Positions 11,491-21,787 of a stretch of DNA of 64,000 nucleotides are shown here, in pieces (the first letter of the stretch is position 1; each line of letters opens with the position of its first letter). This stretch comes from Varanus komodoensis (lineage: Eukaryota > Chordata > Lepidosauria > Squamata > Varanidae). The stretch spans positions 9,966,636-10,030,635 of the forward strand of contig NW_025335856.1 of the NCBI RefSeq assembly GCF_004798865.1. The letters run 5' to 3'. A program made the position numbers and the translations under genes. The notes beneath the pieces are model-generated. The model was not told the origin of the DNA, made no database searches, and saw only the letters and a program-made list of their open reading frames with translations.

Positions 11491-11559
11491 ATGAATTACT
11501 ACATGGACACAACTATTGCATGTCCGGCTCCCTACACTCTGACCCGTCCTGCAGTGATG
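11491..11559 (+). CDS. ETS1: ETS1 exon alpha, first coding exon of the long (p68-type) isoform
   Basis: ETS1 is a nuclear winged-helix (ETS domain) transcription factor that binds GGAA sites in lymphoid, endothelial and mesenchymal cells. This exon encodes 23 residues beginning MNYYMDTTIACPAPY and ending LTRPAVM, followed directly by a strong donor (GTAAGA at 11560). From memory, the human long isoform starts MSYFVDSAGSSPVPYSAPRPAVV and then RQG, so the alignment is clear, notably the PxPY and RPAV motifs. The ATG at 11491 lies in the same place as in human. The exon ends in phase 0 and joins exon beta, which begins RQG. The base before it may be a splice acceptor: a 12-C run and a CTGCAG end at 11476. 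In that case the mRNA exon would start at 11477 with only 14 nt of leader; otherwise transcription starts nearby. Confidence 0.93.
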
Positions 11560-13529
11560 GTAAGAAAAGTTTCATCTAGTGCAATATGGTGTATGAATAC
11601 AGGGATGGGGTTGGCAGGTAAAATATGTCAGCCAATAATCCTATGTCAGCTCATGTAAATTCCCATGTTTATCCTGATTTTCAAATGAAATAGCTCCAGA
11701 AGCATCTTAGAAGGAAGGATGAATAATATGATACCCCTTTGCTCCAGCTTGCAATCTAAAAGACAAGACACAAAATGAAATTAGTTTGGGTAGAATGAAG
11801 GGGTGAAAAAGGAAACTCATCAACTACTTCTTCGTTATTTCATCATTCTTCTAAGTGTTCTTTTTGGCAAAAGAGATGGAAGCTAGCTCCCTGCAGCTGT
11901 TGCTTCTCTGGCCAAGATGCTGGGCCAGGCTGGCTTGTTTGTTACCATGATACTCTTCCTGGGAGACAGAGTTGTAGCCTCTCATTTGGTCTGTGGCCAG
12001 TGGCAGAGTGTGTTGCCTTTCAGCTCTGCACTCCTGGGGGAATTCAGTGTGTTCTCCTTTTCCTGGTGTTCAAGCAAGAGAGGATTCTAGGTGTGGGTCT
12101 TGATTAATATTAAAGGCATGTGAGCCAAAAATGCCTTCTGACTCCCCACTACAAGTATAAGTTCCACAACCCCTTGTCTCAAAGCTAAAAATGTGAATGA
12201 CAGTTGAGAAGTTATATTGAGTAATATGAGATCTCTCCAATGTTTGACCTGTAAGGGTTGTTTTGCTCTAGGAGTTGCCAGTCAAGTTTGGGGTGGGGGA
12301 TAAATATTTGGGCTGGCTTCTTTGCTTTCGGGGCCAGCTGCCAGTAAAACTCTCTCAGCCTTCTTTTCAAAAAGTTGTTTAAACGTTTTTTTAATGTTTT
12401 AACTGCTTTTGGGCAAGGATCTGTCCCTGGCTATGGGAAATTCCAACCTTCTCCCCCTGGTCACTGGCCAGCCCTTCTGGATTTGCCAAATTCTTTGCAG
12501 TGCCACCCTCTTTGCTCACCACCGGATCTGCGGCCGACTCCTCCCATTGACCTTATCTCCCCAAAATGGAGGCATTAAAGAGTCAGCAAGCTCTATTTCA
12601 CCCATATAAAATATCTTCAACAGCACTTAAAACAGGAACCTCACAATGCTTAAAAAAGCCACCTCTAATCTTCAAATACCCAGGACACAGAAAGAATGTA
12701 TCAAATTGAAACCACCCCAATGGCCACCAAAGGCTAGCTTAAACCAGGACATCTTTTAAGAATAATAATGACACAATAGGAAATCACTTCATGTGTGGCC
12801 ATCTACGGAGCAGAGGCAGCAAGGAAACAGCTTGGGATGGGTCAAGAGTGGGGGAGGCCAGTGTGCTGCATTCACATGGCCAGGTTGTACCACAGCTGAG
12901 TTCAGGGGAAGGAAGGAAACTCTCTTTCCTGTTATCCCAAAGTAATAGCAGGCTCAGCAAACCCTCTGCCAGTGCTACGTTCTGCATTTTCTCTGAGCTT
13001 TGCAGCTCTAAGGTTTCGCTTTGCCGAAGAAGCATCCTTATGCAACCTGGTCCTTCCTTCGACTGTAACTAGCTGGGGTGATGTTCTCAAATGCCAGAGC
13101 CTGCCCTGGCAGCCAGCAGAGAAGACAGCAGCTGCTGGCTTGGAGCTTCCGTCTGACATCAGTCCACGTATATATGGAGCTATATGACTCTGTGTTTGAA
13201 ATCCTTTCTCTTGTGGATTAGCAGAGGCAACCTCCACTCCCAACATCGATTTGTTAAACTCAAAAGAGGAAGTTTGATTTGGCTTCTCATTTATTTGTGA
13301 TGCTAAATGGATGGAGTCCTGGCCAGCATGCTCACTGTAGTGTCTGGCCATGACTTGCAAGAGTGAATCAGAGGTCAATTGACAAATACAGAACATCCCC
13401 ACTTTCTGAAGTCAGACTTAAAGCACAGTGCTTTTCAGCAGAGCTATGTTCCAGTGAGAGCTACCAATTCTACCTGAGATGCCCACCATATGAACTGGAG
13501 GTGCTGTGATTCTGGAAGTACTGACCATC

Positions 13530-13640
13530 ATTATTATTGTACTATTATTTATTGTGTTTCTATACCACCCATAGCCAAAGCTCTCTGGGCTGCTTACAGC
13601 AAAATGTAAAACAATAAAATACAACAAATAAAAACAATTA
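13530..13640 (-). mobile_element. LINE/SINE 3' tail
   Basis: 'attatttattgtgtttctataccacccatagccaaagctctctgggctgcttacagcaaaatg' is the reverse complement of the '..tgtaagcagcccagagag..tgggtggtatagaaa..aataaata' 3' terminus shared by squamate retroposons. It is followed by an A/T-rich tract. Confidence 0.65.
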
Positions 13641-14875
13641 GCAAGAAGGCACTGAATGCTTAGCCCTTAAAGCTCTCTGGGTCATACGCCTGCGATGCTG
13701 AATTAGGGTTGCCACTTTCTTCTGAAGTCCCATCTCAGACACTACACAACAGGCAGGCACAACTTTTTTCTGAATTTGGCTAGTGAAGATGGATGAAAAT
13801 GCTGTTCTGTTAATTGACTGATACGAATGTAACAAATGTGCAAAATTCTTCCTAGATCATATAGCGAAAACTTAGCATCAAACACCATCATTATGAATAT
13901 TATAATACGGGAGAAAATGAGAATGGAAAAGTCACCAATCCCTGGTTCCACCATGTTCATATTATGTTTATGTATTGGGTGTCTGGACAAGCTGTCCAGA
14001 GATGTGTTGTGATTGGACGGGATAAAAAACACCTAAATAAATTCCCAAGCAAGGGGTGATCAGACAGCACTGGAATTCAGACACATGTGCCCCAACCTTC
14101 GCCTCTCTATTGTAATCTGTTATAAGATCGAACATAATGTCAGGAGTCATTGAGGAGGTACCAACATACGACATCCTTCGGCTAAACCCTGGCTCAACAA
14201 ATTTCTGTGGAGCCAGCACTGCCACTCAGGACGTGGATGCTGGGCAGTTCTGAATAGTCACTAATATAACATCCCACACAATGTCACCTTGCACAGCCAG
14301 GTAAATCTATACTGCCCATCACTGTGGCAGAAAGACCAGCAAGCCTGAAAGGGAACTAAGGTGCTAGGGCCTCTTCTATCTTCCATCCAAAGAGTTATGG
14401 GCTTTTAAAGAACTGCTAAGCTGAAATCCCTCTTGGAACTTCACTTTGTTGATAGGATGTCGAACTAGGAGGACATTTGGAAAGTTTGAAGGTGATGGCT
14501 TCAATGCCAGTAATGTTTCCAGTGGCAATAATTGCTACATTGATTCCTGCCAGGAACCATTCCTTGTTAAGCTCCAGCCTGAGACAGGAAGCCCTGCCTT
14601 CACTCTTACAGCTTCATGATGGGGCTGCATGATGACATGGCAGCATCATCAAGTCAGTTCAGAGTGAGGGCAGTGCTGTTGTTCCAGGGTGTCTTGTACT
14701 GTGGGAAAATAGACCGTACCAGCTCCTGGATTGTTGAGACTCCTGGGAGCACAATGCATTGGCAAAATAGATGGCAGCAGTGGTCAGAAACATAAAGGGC
14801 TTTGTAACCCTCCTGATCCTAAAACTCAAGTTTTCAATTAAAGAAACTTGGCAACAAACTTTTGGTTTAGCCCCA

Positions 14876-15115
14876 TATTTATTTTCTATTTGATATGTTA
14901 ATTATACTAACACCCCACCTTTTTCCTGCGAGAAACTCAAGATGGCTTACACAATCTTCCTTATTTTTGTCCTCACAAGAATGTTATGAGGTAGGTTAGA
15001 ATAAGAGTCTGTGACTGGCCCAATGTCATCCAGTGAGCTTTGTGGGCAAGTGAGGACTAGAACCCTGATCTCCTGAGTCCCAGTCCAACACTCCAGCACC
15101 ATGCCACACTGGCTC
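14876..15115 (-). mobile_element. tRNA-derived CORE/MIR-like SINE, nearly full length
   Basis: Inverted order of parts: tail 'accccacctttttcctgcgagaaactcaagatggctta'; core 'atgaggtaggttagaataagagtctgtgactggcccaatgtcatccagtgagctt'; then 'ggactagaaccctgatctcctgagtcccagtccaacactcc'; and the tRNA-like end 'atgccacactggctc'. Confidence 0.85.
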
Positions 15116-16157
15116 ATTAAGGTACACCTGCGGCTCACACAGCAGTATTGCCTCTCAACCTTCCTTTGCTTGACATGAGGTTCAGTTGTGGATTTGCCAG
15201 TTCTCTGTAGCCTGAAAGAACCAAGAGTTGATTAAGGTGGGTGTATGCAGTGCTGGCCCCAGATTTTTGTGAGTCCTTGGACAAGACACCCCATGGGCAC
15301 CTCTCCCTCGGTGAGGCAACTTTCTCACTGCCACTGCCAGCTACTGTTATTGCCCCTTAAACTCTTCCTCATCCTCCCAGGCAGAGTGAGGAGCCAATAA
15401 GTGAGGAGTCCATGGCATCTACTGGTTCTCCTCACCACCTCCATGTTTGGGCCAGGGTGCTCTTGTCCCTGAGCTCCCTAACCCTAACCCTTGGCTGGTA
15501 CCCAACTATGCCTACCCTTGATAGGCACACGAATGAGAAAATCCATCAACATGGTCCACGGAAGCATGAGACAGAACTGTAGCAGCTGTAGGCTTGGCAA
15601 ATCTAAGGATCTGCCTAGTTCCCTGAGGACAGTCTTTAGCTGAGCTGGTGGTTGGGCTCCAAGGCTGTGCATTCACCAGTAATAATGGAAGCATATCAGG
15701 AGCAGTATTTCTGAGGACGCCTCTGCTCTGTGACCTCTGAGCTGTTCCAGGGCCAATCCCTGATCACAGCAACTTCAAGAGTTTTCTTGTTCTATCTTTA
15801 AAGCAGCCTCATTGTTTTAACAATCATAGTTCCTGGAGTTCTGTGCCTAAAATTGTTTTAGAGCCTTCCTGTCCCTTCGTATTTGCTCAACAGTGAAGCA
15901 AAATGAAAGGCGTCCGACGTTGGTGCTGCTATTGTTGTGGGAGGAAGTGGGTGTGGCTGTGAAAGTTGCATCAAGCCATCCTCCATTTTGAAAGCACAAA
16001 AACACCCCTGTGTGGCAGCTCTTGTGACACTTCGATTTGGTTTTATTTCTTTTAACCAACTTCCCCACCCCTAAAGAAAAAAAGCCTATTCTTAAAAGGC
16101 TAGCACTTTCTGGACGGTTCAAGCACAAGGCAGCCCAAATTATGAGGCTAGTAAATG

Positions 16158-16597
16158 ATGCAGTTAGGTAATTTAGACTCTGGGCTTAACGGTTCTGTGA
16201 GGATCTTCCCCACTCAACTTTTTCTCTTTAGATGGGGAAGTGCCCCTTACTTCAAAATGTGACAAGCCAGACTCGCTCTTTGAAGGGCCCTGGATGTTCA
16301 TCCCAAAGTCAATACCGCTGGAGCCCATGAGTAGTGGGGCACCATGAGATGGCTGAAGGCTAAGTGGGCACCTTGAGAAACTAAGCAACCATCTTGGATG
16401 CCTGTCAGTGGCTACTGATGGCCAGAGGCAATATGCCTACACCCCAGCTGCTGTGGAAGATAGGTGTTGCACTTGTGTTCTGTTTGTGGGGTTCCAGTGG
16501 CAGTGTCTGTACAGACTGCTGGCCTAGATGGGCCCTTGGTTTAGTCCAACACAGCTCTGGACCAATATGTTTAGAGTCTAAAATTACCTAACTGCAT
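16158..16597. mobile_element. 440-bp unit bounded by 24-bp inverted repeats, possible MITE/foldback element
   Basis: The left end ATGCAGTTAGGTAATTTAG..CTCT (16158-16181) and right end AGAGTCTAAAATTACC..GCAT (16573-16597) are reverse complements with one single-base indel. Between them lies unrelated-looking sequence and a CR1-like 3' UTR segment (about 16400-16570: 'agactgctggcctagatgggcccttggtttagtcc'). A third sequence like the end occurs at 7026-7050 (tgcagttagacaatttagatgctgg). No clean target duplication was seen. Confidence 0.6.
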
Positions 16598-16659
16598 GCC
16601 AGGCCCCTGGAATCCATCCCTAATTAGACATCTCTGGACTCTTCTGAAGTAAGAGACAA

Positions 16660-17070
16660 CATCATAAGAGGTCTATAAAGTTGTGCATGGTGTGGAGGAG
16701 GTGGATCTGAGCCACCTTTTCTAATACTAGAACCATGAAGCTGAATTCAAGGCCAGATGAAAGAAATAGCTTCTTCACGGAGCACATGGTTAAACTATGA
16801 GCTTCACTTCTACAAGATGTGCTATGGGCAACTGCTTTGTGTACCTTTAGAAGGCGATTGGACAAATTCTTGAAGAAAAAGACTATCAATGATGGCTCTA
16901 TACATCCTGTAGAAGATACAGTATGTCTACCAGTTGCTGGGAACCCCGGTGGGGAAGGTGCTATTGCATTCAGTCCTGCTTGTGGATTTCTGGGGAGCAG
17001 CTGGTTGGCCACTGTGTGAATAGACTACTGGACTGGATGGATCCTGGTCTGTACCAGGATGGCCATTCAT
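16660..17070 (+). mobile_element. CR1-like LINE 3' end, including the ORF2 C-terminal stub and 3' UTR
   Basis: The order is typical: 'aagttgtgcatggtgtggag' (YKxMH..E end of the RT ORF), 'cttcttcacggagcacatggttaaa', 'cgattggacaaattcttgaag', 'ggctctatacatcctgtagaag..ccagttgctggg', 'ctgcttgtggatttctggggagcagctggttggccactgtg' and 'actggatggatcctggtctg'. It is 5'-truncated and on the same strand as ETS1. Confidence 0.85.
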
Positions 17071-17832
17071 AGGTTTTCGTGATGCAACCAACGCTGCATG
17101 CTCATTGGAACACGGGAAGCTTTTGAGGCACTGCTCTCTCTTCTGTCCCACTCTGCCAGTTTAAGGGCTATGATATTGCCAGGAATAGAATCAAGGAACA
17201 CAACAATTGCCTGATATAGGCCATGCAGCTGCCGGCAGAACCAAGGCAGCCTCCGAGGCACAGTTATTGTCCAGCATGGTCCCTCAAGCAGGGCTGGGTG
17301 AAGGGGTGATTCGGAGACCTCTTGGCTGTTCTGCTATGGTAAGGGTGAAGGCTGCCTCTGGGTCTGGAGCTGGATATGTATTTATCCCAGTGGAGCATGC
17401 AAGAGACCTTTGCCATTTAGAGTGTTCCTGTAAGCCACTGTGAAGGAAAATACATAAATATAATGGGTATTTATAGATAATGAATAAAAATGCAATGCAT
17501 AAAAATAGATAAGCCACACTGCCATGCATTTCTGTCATTTAGTCCCTGCTAGCCTCAGTGCTGAGCCAGCCCCTGGGGGACCCACACGCCGGCACAAGTC
17601 TGAAAGGTGCTGCCTCGTGCTGCACTGGGACTGGATGCTCTGAACTGTGGCTCCAAGCTTCTGTCAAACAAGCAACCTGAGGAAAGGGCCCAGTTTGCCT
17701 GTTCAGTGGTTGGCATGACAGTCACTTGGTCTTACCTGCCCTAGGCTTAGTTTGTTATGCTTGGCAAATTAAGGAAGGCTTCTCTCCCCACTGGATTCCT
17801 TTCTCCTAACTTGGTGTTTCTCTTTCCAACAG

Positions 17833-17977
17833 AGGCAGGGAGATGTCAATCCCTGTGAAGATCCTTGGATGACCTGTGGGTTCCAGTCTACCTACTACCA
17901 GCAGAGGGCAATCTATCCACTCTGGGATGAGACAGCCATTCAGGAAGTGCCCACTGGACTAGAATATCATAATGCAG
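17833..17977 (+). CDS. ETS1: ETS1 exon beta, second coding exon of the long (p68-type) isoform
   Basis: The exon is 145 nt. It has an acceptor at 17831-17832 (tctctttccaacag) and a donor at 17978 (GTAGAC, weaker than consensus). Read in the phase-0 frame from exon alpha it gives RQGDVNPCEDPWMTCGFQST, then YYQQRAIYPLWDETAIQEVP and TGLEYHNA, ending in phase 1. The human counterpart, from memory, is RQGPSNTYEDPRMNCGFQST, YHQQRPCYPFWDEMATQEVP, TGLEHCVSD, so homology is unmistakable. The phase-1 end matches the p54 first exon, as needed for splicing to the shared next exon outside the window. Met at 17869 corresponds to a Met also present in human and could start a shorter product if transcription began here. 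Compared with human, the last residues (YHNA for HCVS) and the extra Cys near the start have diverged. Confidence 0.95.
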
Positions 17978-18061
17978 GTAGACAATTCTATCCCCCACCT
18001 TTTAGATGCATATTTTTATACCTACAGAAACTGCTTTCTGTTTCCTTTTCTCAGAAGCTGG

Positions 18062-18260
18062 CGAATACTCCCTCTACTAGTACAGCACAGTGGTTAAGAG
18101 ATCAAAGTCCTACTTTGATTCTTGCCTCTGCTAAAAATTTACCAGGTGTTCTTAGACGAGCCATGCTGTCCCAGTCTCAGTCTCCACTTTAATTGCCTGT
18201 GATATGGGGACAATGATGCTAACCATCCTTAAAGGGGTATGTGTGTCCAAAGACTGCAAA
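18062..18260 (+). mobile_element. MIR/CORE-type SINE, diverged, 85 bp after exon beta
   Basis: 'tagtacagcacagtggttaagagatcaaagtcc' (tRNA A-box region) and later 'cttagacgagccatgctgtcccagtctcagtctccactttaattgcctgtgatatggggacaatgatgcta' follow the MIR order. It sits just inside the beta intron. Confidence 0.7.
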
Positions 18261-18374
18261 AATATATTGTATTGGAAGTTCTTCGTGCTATTAAATAATT
18301 GAATAAGCTATAGGAATCATTATTTATTGATCTTCATCTTGGAAATCATGGCTGTAAGAGGATGACTTATTATA

Positions 18375-18450
18375 TTTTAATGATTTATAGCCCACCTCCC
18401 CACCACCACTCAAAGGAAAAGAATGTAAGTACAGTATGGAGTTTAAAAAA
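18375..18450 (-). mobile_element. Retroposon 3' tail fragment
   Basis: 'ttttaatgatttatagcccacctccccaccaccactcaaaggaaaagaatgtaa' resembles inverted squamate SINE/LINE tails. It is short and decayed. Confidence 0.45.
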
Positions 18451-20274
18451 GAGAAGAAATTACAAAACACAGTAGCACTGAAACCAAATGAGATGGCATA
18501 TAGTCAGCAGGAATTATGAACTTGAGAAAAGTACCTCTGTTTCCTTTTTGATAGTGGAACAGAGAGAAATGCAAGGGAAAGTTTGGGCATGGGCATAGTT
18601 CATATAATTGTGAATTATTTATCTAAATGTGGGCTCCAACAGCACTGAAGCACAGAGCCACCAACAGAAACAGATTGGTTGGCAGCAGCAAAAGAACATG
18701 CGATATTTCTTCACATGGCACAGCATTCACTTCTGGAACTCACTACCATAGATTAAGGGCATGATTCCAACCATGTTCAGACAGAAAATGCCTTACAGCT
18801 CCCAGCTTTGCATCCCTAGTGTATATAATCTGATTAAACACATTTCTGGGTAGTAGGTAGGTCAATGACGGTGGCTTGGTGGAGTGAACCCCCTCCCTGC
18901 TCTGGGGCAGAATATTTCTGAATACCAGGTGCTGTGGGGGAAAGCCAGGGAATTGGCAGGGGGCATTCTGTCTTCATGCGCTACTTCTGGGTGTTGCAGG
19001 TACCTGCAGCTGGCCAGTGCTGAAAGCATTTTGGCCCAGACCAATTGTAGACAACCTGGTTCCCTGCTCTCCTCCTAGAATCCTTCCCTGCTCAAGCCAC
19101 ACTGGTTGCAGCTTCTAAAAGCTGCATTTCCAAGCAGCTGGATGGCATCAGAATTACTACCCCTGGAACAGATGGACCCAAACTCTAAGCCACAGTGCTC
19201 TTCTTATGTCATTTGCTCTTAGCATAAAATGTTGTAATAACACTTGTTTTACATTCTGGTATGTGCAGTAACCATTGTTTACAGTCAAGCGCTTCCTCTG
19301 TTCATTGCCATGTTATCATCATTTCCTCCACACCCTGCACACAGACAGAGATGCACATGCACAGACAGACATGCAAACACACTCGCACACACCCTCACAG
19401 ACAGAGACGCTGTCACTTATTCTGCTGGCAAACTTTTACCTGCTACAACTTTTGTGTTTTGAATGCAAAGACTCAAAAAGATGTGTGATTACGTTTATAT
19501 AAGATGCCTTTGAGGGCAACCATTTCCTTTCTCATATAAAATCAACCCGGCAACAATAAGAACCATAAGCAGCAGGTTCTAGCCACCCCCCCTCCTATTT
19601 CTACAACAAAGGGGGGTGTCATTTTAGCTTTTCCCATGTGAAAGAAAATGCCTGAGGGACACTTTGTGGGTTCAGCACTTAGCATAGCTCATCTAGACAA
19701 ACATTCGCCTAAGATGCTAGTTGTCATGTGTAGGGAGGATTCAGAATTGACTCTCTTCAATGGGCTCCTAGGAACTGAACAGACCACATCCATCCAAGCC
19801 ATATATTGCACGGATGTTGCCACAAGGGGATTACCAAAATCTTCTCATGAAGAAGAAAGAGGTTTTGCAAATTGGCTGTGAAGTTAGCAACTCAAGAGAT
19901 GAGTTTTTTAAAAGCTGGCTTGGGAAGCAGACTATTTTGAAAAGTTATTTCATCAACAGAAGAAGCAACAAAAGTCCTCACAGCTGGAATAAGAATCTAT
20001 TCATTTCTTAGAGCCCCTTCACTTAATTTGGAATAATTTGATAGAACAATGTAGCACTGGTGGGGACATACATTGAACTGCTGCTCAGACTTGGAAGAAA
20101 TCATGCAATAAAGACACAAAGGCTTCTGAACATTTGCTGAATGTCTCTGGGTATCCCAAGAAATAACCGTGGCTGATCCCATGTGTTAGAGAATATGGCT
20201 TCAGGGCAGAGTTAGAGATTTAATATTGTTATTGCAGTTAATAGAACAGTTTGATATTATTAATATAATTCAAC

Positions 20275-20960
20275 ATTTATTTATTTTCTATCCCACCTTT
20301 CCACCAAAGGCAGTGCTCAAAGAAGCTAACAGTAACAAAACACAGGTTAAAAGTAGGATTTTAATTAAAAGATAATGTAAAACAGATTCATTAAAGCACA
20401 ATTAAAAGCACAACAGTTAAATAACTATTTTATTTATTTATTTCCATTTCTATGACCCCATAACCTGGGGGCAGCTTACCATGCTAAAACAAAATAAAAA
20501 CATATGTACAATACAATAAAACAATTGATGATCTAATAAAATAGATAAAACGATAAAATAATAAATAACATCACATAATAGAATATATGCACACGGACCA
20601 ATGAATCGCTCCTAATTAACTCTGCAACCAAATGCCATCATTCAGTTTATCAGTTGCTGTGATAGCATTGTGCAAGCAAAGTTGTTTACAAAAAGGTGAG
20701 AAATACCATCAAATATTAAATTGAAAACCATACAAAACACAAAAATGAGAGCACAAAAACTGGGATGCAAGCAGCAATTTAAAAATAGCAGGCTACAACA
20801 AAGCCATTAAGCTGAAGGTTTAGAACTACGCAATGCATCATAAAAGATTGCTAAACTTTTTAAAAAGTCACCAGCATCCCTCTGAAGAGACCAGTGAATC
20901 TGCATGACAGATCTCAGAGTCAGCACTATAAAGGCCCTGTCTCTTTTACCCCCATTGAAG
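20275..20960 (-). mobile_element. Tandem/nested LINE 3' tails
   Basis: Two inverted tails follow each other: 'tttattttctatcccacctttccaccaaaggcagtgctcaaagaagcta' (20275) and 'attttatttatttatttccatttctatgaccccataacctgggggcagctta' (20430). AT-rich 3' UTR follows. The right part (about 20,810-20,960) resembles the LINE segment that precedes such tails. Confidence 0.55.
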
Positions 20961-21225
20961 AGATTAGCACTGCAGAAGTTGAACATAAAATCCAAGCAAA
21001 TTCCCATGCCCTCTTATATGTTAAAAAGTTTTACATACATCATCCTGATAGTTTTCATTACAACTCTGCAAAGTAGACCATAGCATTATATTGTCATATC
21101 ATATTTAAGTTTAATAGGGGAGGGAGCTGAGGTTGAAAGAACAACCTGTGTAGGACACTGAGTGTGCTTAATAAAATTTAAATTGTGTTCCTTGCTCATT
21201 CTGATAATCACTGCACACACCAGCA

Positions 21226-21787
21226 GCTGTTCACAGAGGCATGATGAAATCCATGAAAATGATGCGCTAAGCAATGAAATTGATCTTCTCGGTAATGAAT
21301 TATTTTTTTTTTATTTATTTTTAAAAAAATTATATGCCATCCTGTCGCAAAAAGCCTCAGGACAGCTTACAGCATAAAATACAACATAAATAAATTCCTG
21401 ACCCACACTGGCTGCAGTTAAAAACATAGAAAAGACAACTTTAAAACTTATTAAACTATTGCTGGAATAAAAAGGTCTTAACCTGGCGCTGAAAAACAAA
21501 TAACAATGGCACCAGGCGGACCTCTCTGGGGAGCGCATTCCATAGATGGGGCACCACCGCAGAGGAAGCCCTCCTCCGGGTACTTTGCCTCCTAATATCT
21601 TTCACGGAGGGTTCCGGGAGGAGAGCCTCTGCTGTCGATCTCAAGGGGCAGGAGGGCAAATATGGAAGAAGGTGTTCCTTCAGGTATCCAGGTCCCAAGC
21701 CATGGAAATTGATGCCCTCTGCAATGAAATTGATGCCCTCTGCAATGAAATCGACAGTTCCAGCAATGAAACTGATTCTCCCAAGTG
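21226..21787 (+). repeat. Imperfect 21-bp tandem repeat encoding a heptad, split by a LINE insertion
   Basis: In one + frame the left part (21237-21299) reads DEIHENDALSNEIDLLGNE. The right part (21708-21785) reads EIDALCNEIDALCN then EIDSSSNETDSPK and a stop. The unit is 21 bp (7 residues, E-I-D-x-L-x-N). Between them lies a minus-strand LINE 3' end (21300-21697). Before the left part the same frame encodes a hydrophobic run CSLLILIITA, but it has no ATG. Whether this was ever an exon is unknown. Confidence 0.75.
21300..21697 (-). mobile_element. LINE 3' end (L2/CR1 group) with ORF2 C-terminus
   Basis: The minus strand encodes RRASSAVVPHLWNALPREVR then LVPLLFVFQRQVKTFLFQQ, the typical C-terminal motif of these reverse transcriptase ORFs. 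The 3' UTR is 'ctgtaagctgtcctgaggctttttgcgacaggatggcatat' with an AT-rich tail, inverted here at 21300-21345. It is 5'-truncated near 21697. It interrupts the 21-bp tandem repeat. Confidence 0.85.

Larger units (their letters stand above)
11560..17832 (+). other. ETS1: ETS1 intron between exons alpha and beta
   Basis: The 6.3-kb intron has GTAAGA and ..CAG ends. Apart from the repeats listed separately (LINE tail at 13.5 kb, SINE at 14.9 kb, inverted-repeat unit at 16.2-16.6 kb, CR1-like 3' end at 16.7-17.1 kb) it shows no recognisable gene. Open frames inside it, including a 156-codon one on the minus strand at 12932-13402, have no familiar domain and no splice framework. Confidence 0.85.

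Noticed and set aside
12932-13402. 156-codon minus-strand frame in the alpha-beta intron
   Set aside because: The sequence resembles no protein family I know and has no supporting splice sites or composition bias; likely chance.
13968-14225. 85-codon minus-strand frame resembling a retroposon coding fragment
   Set aside because: No diagnostic motif of any LINE or DNA transposase could be identified.
19330-19405. Possible CRISPR-like or regular repeat ('cacagacagagacg')
   Set aside because: It is an imperfect CA/GACA-rich simple-sequence tract with no regular repeat-spacer pattern.
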